Shown in pieces: positions 5,883-11,504 of a DNA stretch of 11,504 nt. The notes beneath the pieces are model-generated. The model was not told where the DNA came from. It made no database searches and was given only the letters and a program-made list of their open reading frames with translations. Both the position numbers and the translations under genes were made by a program. The DNA comes from Akkermansiaceae bacterium (GTDB lineage Bacteria; Verrucomicrobiota; Verrucomicrobiia; Verrucomicrobiales; Akkermansiaceae). The DNA lies in NCBI GenBank assembly GCA_018676385.1, contig JABHEX010000370.1:1-11504 (forward strand), given 5' to 3'. Each line of letters starts with the position of its first letter. The stretch's first letter is position 1.

Positions 5883-7949
5883 ATGAGCCACCATCCTTTT
5901 ATAGCGGCTGACTACCATATCAAGTGGGAATCTTTGACTCCTGATCACATTGAGCCAGATATTGATACAGCGCTTGAGACCTCCAATAAAAACCTAGATG
6001 CCATTCGTCAGCTCGACGATGTCGCCGTGACGTATTCAAACACATTTGCTGCTTTGGAAATCGCCACCGAAGATCTTGACCGTGCATGGGGTAGGATAAA
6101 CCATCTTGACTCAGTTGTGAATAGTGATGATTTACGTGCTGGGCTGAATGCGGTGCTGCCGCGCGTGACTTCGTTTTATTCATCGATACCGCTGGATGAT
6201 AAGATATGGAAAAAACTGAAAGTATTTGTTGATTCTCCAGCGGCGGCAAACCTTGATCCTACCCGTAAGCGATTTGTGGAAGAAACGTGCGCGGACTTCA
6301 TTCAATCGGGAGCTGATCTGCCGAATGACAAAAAGAACCGCATCGCTGAGATCCAAAGTCGGCTATCTGAGGCCACTCAGAAATATAGTGAAAACGTTTT
6401 GGATTCGACCAATGCATGGGAGCTTATAGTAGATGATAAGTCACGACTTGCTGGGCTGCCGAGTTCCGCAGTAGCCGCTGCTGCTGAGGACGCCAAGGCT
6501 AAAGGGCATGATGGCAAGTGGCTTTTCACTCTTCAGCAGCCATCGATGATGCCAGTCATGCAACATGCCGAAAACGCATCTCTGCGTAAGGATGTCTGGG
6601 AAGCCAGTTGCACTGTTGGTTATGGTGGTGAATACGACAACACTAACCTTATTTGGGAAATACTTAAACTGCGCCAAGAAAAAGCAGAACTACTAGGATT
6701 TGCAAATTTTGCTGACCTTACACTAGAACGCCGCATGGCAGGTAGTGGCACTACTGCTCAGAATTTTACTAGTGATTTGCACAACAAGATTGTTGATCAG
6801 TTTAACAATGATTCACATGAACTACAGGCTTGGAAAGCTGATCAGACAAGTGGTGATGCTGTGCCTCTTGAACCATGGGAAATTAGCTATTGGGCGGAAA
6901 AGCGTCGTAAGGCAGAGTATGATTTTGATGATGAGGAATTACGCCCATACTTTCCGCTAAAGAGTGTGATGGATGGCATGTTTGGCATCGTTTCTAAGAT
7001 CTTTGGTGTCCGTATCGAGGAAAAGGATACTACGGAAAACGGTGGTGATGTTCAGACATGGCACCCGGAATGCCGGTTTTATGATTTATTTGATTCAAAA
7101 ACAGATGAGATGTTGGGTTCGTTCTATGCCGACTGGCATCCTCGCCAGAGTAAACGCGGCGGGGCCTGGATGAATTCATTCGAGACAGGAATGCCGGCTG
7201 ACGGCAAAACTCCACGTGAGCCGCATCTCGGACTCATGGTGGGTAACATGACCAAGCCTATTGGCGATAAGCCTGCGCTTATGACGCACTACGAAGTGGA
7301 GACAATTTTCCACGAGTTTGGCCACTTATTGCACCACCTTCTAGGGAACGTGACTGTCAAATCTCTCTCTGGAACGAACGTGCCGTGGGACTTTGTAGAG
7401 CTGCCGTCCCAGATCATGGAAAATTTCTGCTGGGATCGTGAGAGTTTAGATCTTTTTGCCTGTCACCACGAGACTGGCGAATTAATTCCAGAAGAGCTCT
7501 ATGAGAAAATGATCGCAGCACGGAACTACATGTCCGCGACTGTCTACATGCGTCAGCTTGCGCTCGGTAAGCTTGACCTTGATTTACACATTGAGCCGGC
7601 GAAATACATAAACCGTGATCTTGATGAGTGCGACCGCGAGATCCTTGAAGGTTATAAAACGCCGCTGGCTAGCGAAGGACCAAGCATGGCACGCCGGTTT
7701 AACCATCTGTTTTCATCGCCTACCAGTTACGCAGCCGGCTACTACTCCTACAAGTGGGCGGAGGTGCTTGATGCCGATGCTTTTACACGATTCCAAAAAG
7801 AAGGAATATTAAATGCTGAAACGGGTGCAGATTTTCGCGAGCACATCCTAAGTAAAGGTAACTCGGCGCCTCCCGATGAGCTTTATAGGAACTTCATGGG
7901 GCGCGATCCGGAGCTGGGTGCGTTACTCGTCCGTGCTGGGCTGGCGTGA
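5883..7949 (+). CDS. prlC: M3 family metallopeptidase, oligopeptidase A-like
   Basis: Seen: 688 residues, close to the 680 or so usual for oligopeptidase A. There is no signal peptide, so it is probably cytosolic. The long helical N-terminal part (1-340) leads to the catalytic region: HEFGH (H477, E478, H481) and, 29 residues after H477, E506 in DFVELPSQIMEN. That spacing equals the zinc-ligand spacing of thimet oligopeptidase (H473, H477, E502). The substrate-binding Gly/Tyr loop appears as SYAAGYYSYKWAEV (615-628). Known: M3 oligopeptidases degrade short peptides, including cleaved signal peptides and products of larger proteases. Third gene of the array, starting 4 nt after the asparaginase-like stop. 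The ATG at 5883 starts the expected N-terminus. A dipeptidyl carboxypeptidase (Dcp) is the nearest alternative within M3; the overall length and the DFVELPSQ context do not decide between them firmly. Confidence 0.93.
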   Translation: MSHHPFIAADYHIKWESLTPDHIEPDIDTALETSNKNLDAIRQLDDVAVTYSNTFAALEIATEDLDRAWGRINHLDSVVNSDDLRAGLNAVLPRVTSFYSSIPLDDKIWKKLKVFVDSPAAANLDPTRKRFVEETCADFIQSGADLPNDKKNRIAEIQSRLSEATQKYSENVLDSTNAWELIVDDKSRLAGLPSSAVAAAAEDAKAKGHDGKWLFTLQQPSMMPVMQHAENASLRKDVWEASCTVGYGGEYDNTNLIWEILKLRQEKAELLGFANFADLTLERRMAGSGTTAQNFTSDLHNKIVDQFNNDSHELQAWKADQTSGDAVPLEPWEISYWAEKRRKAEYDFDDEELRPYFPLKSVMDGMFGIVSKIFGVRIEEKDTTENGGDVQTWHPECRFYDLFDSKTDEMLGSFYADWHPRQSKRGGAWMNSFETGMPADGKTPREPHLGLMVGNMTKPIGDKPALMTHYEVETIFHEFGHLLHHLLGNVTVKSLSGTNVPWDFVELPSQIMENFCWDRESLDLFACHHETGELIPEELYEKMIAARNYMSATVYMRQLALGKLDLDLHIEPAKYINRDLDECDREILEGYKTPLASEGPSMARRFNHLFSSPTSYAAGYYSYKWAEVLDADAFTRFQKEGILNAETGADFREHILSKGNSAPPDELYRNFMGRDPELGALLVRAGLA

Positions 7950-7956
7950 TAATAAG

Positions 7957-9303
7957 ATGACTTCCCCATCACTGACGAGGGGCCCGCTTCCTGCCCACAT
8001 CCGGCGGATTGCGCTGCCTATGAGTATCGGGTTTTTCTTTAACACGATGTATAACGTTGTGGACTCGTTTTATGCGGGGCAGATTTCCACAGAAGCACTG
8101 GCGGCGATGGCGTTGTCTTTTCCCGTTTTCTTTATCATCATCGCGGTGAGCGAGGGGATTGCTCGTGGGGCATCGGCGTTGATTGCCAATGCAATTGGTG
8201 CAGGAGATCGTAGCAAAGAATTTGTGTTGTCGGGGCAAGTATACTCGCTTGGGTTAGTCTGTGCCGCCGGAGTGACAGCCATTGGGTGGTTTTTGGCGGA
8301 GCCGCTATTTAGTTTGTTAGGGGCTAGTGGGGATTATCTGCGTCTTGCACTAAGTTACATCAAGCCGTTATTCTTGGGCGCGGTATTCTTTCTGTTGAGC
8401 AGCATGAGCAATGCAATTCTGTTAGCGCATGGGGACAGCAAAACTTTCGGCAGAGTGTTAGTGATTGGGTTTTTTGCTAACCTCGTGGTTGATCCATGGT
8501 TTCTTTATGGGGGCTTTGGTTTACCGGCGATGGGAATGGCTGGTATTGCATGGGCGACGGTAAGTATTCAAGCAGTTGGCGGGTTCTATTTACTCTCGGT
8601 GGTTGTTCGCCGTGGATATCTTGTGAATGGGCTGTTGACCCACCTAGCACCAAAGCTTCGTGTATATTGTGAAATACTTAAGCAGGGGATACCCACAAGC
8701 TTCAATATGATGTCTGTGGCGCTTGGTTTTTTTGTAACAACCTATTATCTAAAATTTTATGGCGAAGCTGCTGTAGCGGCGTTTGGTATAGGAACACGAA
8801 TTGAGCAGATCGTGTTGCTGCCTGCGATTGGTCTTAGCTCTGCGATTGTCTCCATTGTGGGTCAAAACAATGGGGCTGGGGAAATGAGTCGTGTGCGTGA
8901 GTGTATCTCGCTTTGCACGCGTTATGGGTTCGTGCTGATCGTTACCGCATCTGTGCTAATGTTTATTTTTGCGGCGCCTTTGGTGAAAATATTCACTGAT
9001 GATCCTGATGTTATTGAAATTGGCAAAGAATATGTGCGTATTGTTACTTTCATTCAGTGGGCATATGTGGCTGGTTTTATTTATATTGGATGTTTGCAGG
9101 CGCTTAAACGTCCGATGTATGGATTTGTGGAATCCATCGTACGTAAAATACTTCTGCCCTTACCTATTTTTTATACTGTTGTAGTAGTTCTGGACGTCAA
9201 CCTTGCAAGTTTCTGGTGGAGCTCGATCGCGATCAATGCAGCAATGGCCGTGGTTACGATTCTTTATGTGCGCAGCATACTGAGGCGCCTTCCATCCAAG
9301 TAA
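7957..9303 (+). CDS. MATE family multidrug/Na+ antiporter
   Basis: Seen: 448 residues with about twelve hydrophobic segments in two homologous halves. The first half opens with FFFNTMYNVVDSFYAGQ (26-42), containing the conserved TM1 acidic residue D36. The second half has FGIGTRIEQIVLLPAIGLSS (276-295) followed by the VGQNNGAG signature (301-308). Known: MATE transporters expel cationic drugs or metabolites in exchange for Na+ or H+ across the inner membrane. An in-frame earlier start at 7876 would add 27 residues read out of the end of the peptidase gene, so the ATG at 7957, 7 nt after that stop, is preferred. It is the last gene of the array. AATAAG before the ATG is only faintly like a ribosome binding site. 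Drug specificity cannot be read from sequence. The array may simply be a housekeeping transcription unit without shared function. Confidence 0.93.
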   Translation: MTSPSLTRGPLPAHIRRIALPMSIGFFFNTMYNVVDSFYAGQISTEALAAMALSFPVFFIIIAVSEGIARGASALIANAIGAGDRSKEFVLSGQVYSLGLVCAAGVTAIGWFLAEPLFSLLGASGDYLRLALSYIKPLFLGAVFFLLSSMSNAILLAHGDSKTFGRVLVIGFFANLVVDPWFLYGGFGLPAMGMAGIAWATVSIQAVGGFYLLSVVVRRGYLVNGLLTHLAPKLRVYCEILKQGIPTSFNMMSVALGFFVTTYYLKFYGEAAVAAFGIGTRIEQIVLLPAIGLSSAIVSIVGQNNGAGEMSRVRECISLCTRYGFVLIVTASVLMFIFAAPLVKIFTDDPDVIEIGKEYVRIVTFIQWAYVAGFIYIGCLQALKRPMYGFVESIVRKILLPLPIFYTVVVVLDVNLASFWWSSIAINAAMAVVTILYVRSILRRLPSK

Positions 9304-9535
9304 CATTGGATATTAGCTAAGCAGTCAGTTCACTTATAATCATCCAAGTAGTAAATTTTCAATGCCCATGCTGCTAATAGCTACGCATGAATAGCCCTCG
9401 CCAATGACAATAATCTGCGGCATTTCATGTGTATGCTATTCTGAGTTCTGGATTTCGTTGTTGCAATTCACAGAAAATCAATGAGTCTCCGCGCGCTTCT
9501 CCATCTAATTTTACTCACCGATACCCGCTTTCACT
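9304..9535. other. Intergenic region between the MATE gene and typA
   Basis: The 232-nt gap follows the end of the four-gene array and precedes typA. A 6-bp stem ATCCAA/TTGGAT (9294-9299 and 9306-9311) straddles the MATE stop codon but has no T-tract, so it is at best a weak 3'-end structure. The 9-mer ATCCAAGTA recurs at 9294-9302 and 9342-9350. ATGACA (9404-9409) resembles a -35 box and TATGCT (9432-9437) a -10 box, but their 22-nt spacing is too long for a normal promoter. A short leader frame (9481-9555) is listed separately. No RNA gene is recognised. Confidence 0.5.
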
Positions 9536-9555
9536 ATGACAGAGAATATTCGTAA
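9481..9555 (+). other. Possible 24-codon leader ORF overlapping the typA start
   Basis: An ATG at 9481 opens a 24-residue frame (MSLRALLHLILLTDTRFHYD then REYS) that stops at 9553-9555. It overlaps the first 20 nt of typA in another reading frame. It has no ribosome binding site, but neither do most genes here. It may be coincidental; if translated, termination beyond the typA ATG could couple or compete with typA initiation. There is no attenuator-like run of one amino acid and no clear paired hairpins. Confidence 0.2.
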
Positions 9556-11365
9556 CATCGCTATCATCGCTCACGTTGACCATGGCAAAACTACTCTCGT
9601 GGATGAGCTGCTTAAGGCCGGTGGCGCTTATGGTGATCACCAGCAGGCTGGGGAGCGGGCTATGGACTCGATGGATCTCGAGCGAGAGAAGGGCATTACC
9701 ATCAAAGCAAAAAATACTTCAGTCAAATGGGGTGACTATACCATTAACATCGTCGACACGCCAGGCCACGCCGACTTCGGTGGTGAGGTTGAGCGCGTGA
9801 TGAAAATGGTCGATGGTGTTCTGCTGCTTGTCGATGCCCATGATGGGCCACAGGCACAAACCCGATTTGTTCTCAGAAAAGCGCTTCAGCAAGGGTTGAC
9901 GCCGATTGTAGTGGTTAATAAAATCGACCGTGATCACTCAGACCCCTTGGGTGTGCATGATCGGGTGCTGGAGCTATTCCTTGAGCTCGAAGCTAACGAG
10001 GACCAGTTCGAGGCGCCATTTGTGTATGGCTCCGCTAAGAATGGTTTTTTTGTTAAATCTCTCGATGATGAGCAAAAAGACGTCATCCCGCTCTTAGAAA
10101 CCATCGTTGAACACGTCAATGCCCCTGAATCTGATCCCAATGCTCCTTTCAAGATGCTGGCGTCTAATATTTCTTGGGATGACTACGTAGGCCGTGTTGC
10201 CATGGGTAAAGTCCAGTCAGGCTCAGTCAAAAAAGGTGATAGTGTTTTCCGCTTACGTAAAGATGGCACCACGCAGCGGGGTAAGGTGACCAAGGTCTTT
10301 GAATACAGTTCACTCTCTAATCAGGAATCGGCTGAAGGTGTGGCTGGAAATATCGTTGGTGTCGCTGGTTTTGAAGATATCGATATTGGTGAAACGCTTT
10401 CAGCAGATGGAGATGCCGAGGCACTTCCATTTGTGGCGATTGATCCGCCGACGGTTAAAATGCAGTTTTCTATTAACGATGGGCCATACGGAGGTCGTGA
10501 GGGGAAGCATGTCACCTCACGAGCCATCAAAGACCGCCTTGATCGTGAATTGCAGACCAACGTATCGATTGAAGTGGCCGACACCGACAAAGCTGGTGTT
10601 TTTGAAGTTTCGGCTCGTGGAGCTATGCAGATTTCCGTGTTGGTAGAAACGATGCGCCGGGAAGGCTATGAAGTGCTCGTTTCTCGCCCGATGGTCATTA
10701 CCCAGAAAAGTGAAAGTGGCGAGGTGCAGGAGCCATTTGAATCTGTTTTTGTAGAAGTTCCTGAGGAATATACTGGTGGCGTGATGAAGTCGTTGGCCAA
10801 CCGTCGTGCACGCATCGAGGACATGGGTAGCAATGCCCACGGAGCTACCATCGAGGCTACCATCTCCACTCGGGGATTGATTGGTTTCGAATTTGAACTG
10901 CTAAACCTAACCAGTGGCCACGGAGTGATGTCACACCTGTTTAAGGAATATGCACCACATTGCGGAGAAATAACCACCCGCCAGACCGGCACTCTAGTTA
11001 GCATGAACACTGGAACTGCGATGGCTTACTCACTTCTTCCTATCGCTGAGCGCGGCAAACTTTTTGTCGCTCCAGGTGATGAAGTTTATGAGGGTCAGGT
11101 CATCGGCGAAAACCCACGCAAGGATGACCTCCCAGTCAACCCTGTGAAGGCGAAGAGCCTGACCAACCACCGTTCCGCTACCAAGGGTATCACGGTAGGT
11201 CTTGCACCTCCGATCAAAATGTCCCTCGAACGCGCCATCGAATACATCGAGGCTGATGAACTGTTGGAGGCAACGCCAAGTCATCTTCGCATTCGTAAGC
11301 GTATTCTTGATCCACACGTGCGTAAGCGTGCTGAAAAAGCCCGTAAGGCCGAAGCGGGGCTTTAG
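9536..11365 (+). CDS. typA: Ribosome-associated translational GTPase TypA/BipA
   Basis: Seen: 609 residues, the full family length. GTPase motifs are complete: G1 AHVDHGKT (12-19), G2 GITI (53-56), G3 DTPGH (74-78), G4 NKID (128-131) and G5 GSAK (165-168). A translation-factor beta-barrel follows at about 205-290. The EF-G-like domains run to about 480, including RGAMQISVLVETMRREGYE (361-379). The TypA-specific C-terminal domain covers about 485-600, with RKDDLPVNPVKAKSLTNHR (528-546). Known: TypA binds the 70S ribosome at the EF-G site and supports 50S assembly and growth under cold and other stress. LepA/EF4 is excluded by the C-terminal domain. Single gene after a 232-nt gap, so it probably has its own promoter. 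The ATG at 9536 gives the canonical N-terminus; no Shine-Dalgarno motif precedes it. Confidence 0.98.
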   Translation: MTENIRNIAIIAHVDHGKTTLVDELLKAGGAYGDHQQAGERAMDSMDLEREKGITIKAKNTSVKWGDYTINIVDTPGHADFGGEVERVMKMVDGVLLLVDAHDGPQAQTRFVLRKALQQGLTPIVVVNKIDRDHSDPLGVHDRVLELFLELEANEDQFEAPFVYGSAKNGFFVKSLDDEQKDVIPLLETIVEHVNAPESDPNAPFKMLASNISWDDYVGRVAMGKVQSGSVKKGDSVFRLRKDGTTQRGKVTKVFEYSSLSNQESAEGVAGNIVGVAGFEDIDIGETLSADGDAEALPFVAIDPPTVKMQFSINDGPYGGREGKHVTSRAIKDRLDRELQTNVSIEVADTDKAGVFEVSARGAMQISVLVETMRREGYEVLVSRPMVITQKSESGEVQEPFESVFVEVPEEYTGGVMKSLANRRARIEDMGSNAHGATIEATISTRGLIGFEFELLNLTSGHGVMSHLFKEYAPHCGEITTRQTGTLVSMNTGTAMAYSLLPIAERGKLFVAPGDEVYEGQVIGENPRKDDLPVNPVKAKSLTNHRSATKGITVGLAPPIKMSLERAIEYIEADELLEATPSHLRIRKRILDPHVRKRAEKARKAEAGL

Positions 11366-11504
11366 CAAATACAAAAAAACGGACAGCATACCTTGCGTAG
11401 CTACGAGCGATGGGGGGTGTTCTTGAGCTTGCTGCCAAATAATAAGAAAGCGGTGGCTCGCTTCTGGAATGTCTGCTTGCCAGCTGTATAGGGGTATATC
11501 AGTA
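11366..11504. other. Downstream flank of typA, no convincing gene
   Basis: This 139-nt stretch holds no start codon with a long frame on the plus strand. A perfect 10-bp palindrome CGTAGCTACG lies at 11396-11405, and an A7 run at 11373-11379. An inverted repeat AAAGCCC/GGGCTTT (11336-11342 and 11357-11363, 14-nt loop) covers the end of typA but is not followed by Ts, so it is not a clear terminator. A minus-strand frame is open from the right edge but continues deep into typA antisense; see the rejected list. Confidence 0.4.

Noticed and set aside
7876..7956. Upstream extension of the MATE transporter by 27 residues
   Set aside because: The extension is read out of frame from the end of the peptidase gene and does not resemble a MATE N-terminus. 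The ATG at 7957 gives the normal one.
9404..9437. typA promoter from ATGACA and TATGCT
   Set aside because: The individual boxes are fair, but the 22-nt spacing is outside the usual 16-19 nt range, so I do not list it as a promoter.
11336..11363. Inverted repeat AAAGCCC/GGGCTTT at the end of typA as a terminator
   Set aside because: It is within conserved coding sequence, has a 14-nt loop and no following T-run on the plus strand; the only T-run (minus strand) is on the wrong side of the stem.
11366..11491. Plus-strand frame continuing after the typA stop for about 40 codons
   Set aside because: There is no ATG start, no ribosome binding site and no recognisable motif; readthrough of the typA stop is not supported because typA is already full length.
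11030..11504. Minus-strand frame open from the right edge to 11030, protein-like over its first 50 codons
   Set aside because: It would overlap the conserved 3' end of typA by about 335 nt in antisense, and the overlapping part shows no recognisable family. The frame is most likely open by chance. The sequence to the right of the window would settle it.

Overview
The window is a moderate-GC chromosomal segment of ordinary, densely coded bacterial genes. It holds eight complete protein genes and one gene cut by the left edge. The closest match from memory is a Verrucomicrobiota-type bacterium (Verrucomicrobiales, Rubritalea/Akkermansia-like). The reasons are the combination of an RseP-type site-2 protease, an entericidin-like lipoprotein, a secreted stand-alone S16 (Lon-type) protease and a cysteine-poor uracil-DNA glycosylase, plus the almost complete lack of Shine-Dalgarno motifs before the start codons. 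This assignment is inference; no rRNA or other marker is present.

Left part (1-4116), mostly minus strand: this is an envelope-proteolysis block. It contains the N-terminal 146 codons of a site-2 intramembrane metalloprotease (RseP/M50, running off the left edge), a membrane-anchored HtrA-type serine protease with two PDZ domains, and a signal-peptide-bearing protein with a Lon-type serine/lysine protease domain but no ATPase. A 59-residue entericidin-like lipoprotein gene lies on the plus strand, divergent from rseP and convergent with the htrA-like gene. A perfect 9-bp hairpin separates the convergent pair. HtrA-type and RseP-type proteases act in succession in the classical sigma-E pathway, so their closeness here is suggestive. 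No sigma or anti-sigma gene is visible.

Middle (4117-4483): a 367-nt divergent intergenic region. It has a plausible minus-strand promoter for the S16 protease gene with a small inverted repeat just downstream, and a weaker plus-strand promoter candidate.

Right part (4484-9303), plus strand: a tight four-gene array with gaps of 6, 4 and 7 nt. It encodes a family-4-like uracil-DNA glycosylase that has lost three of the four expected iron-sulfur cysteines, a short one-domain asparaginase-like protein, an M3 oligopeptidase A-like metallopeptidase, and a MATE multidrug/Na+ antiporter. The spacing says operon, but the four functions have no obvious common pathway.

Far right (9304-11504): a 232-nt gap, the complete translational GTPase TypA/BipA, and 139 nt with no convincing gene. 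A 24-codon leader ORF overlaps the typA start. I found no rRNA, tRNA, CRISPR array, insertion sequence or phage gene. The most noteworthy items are the altered glycosylase, the ATPase-less secreted Lon domain, and the clustering of three envelope proteases.
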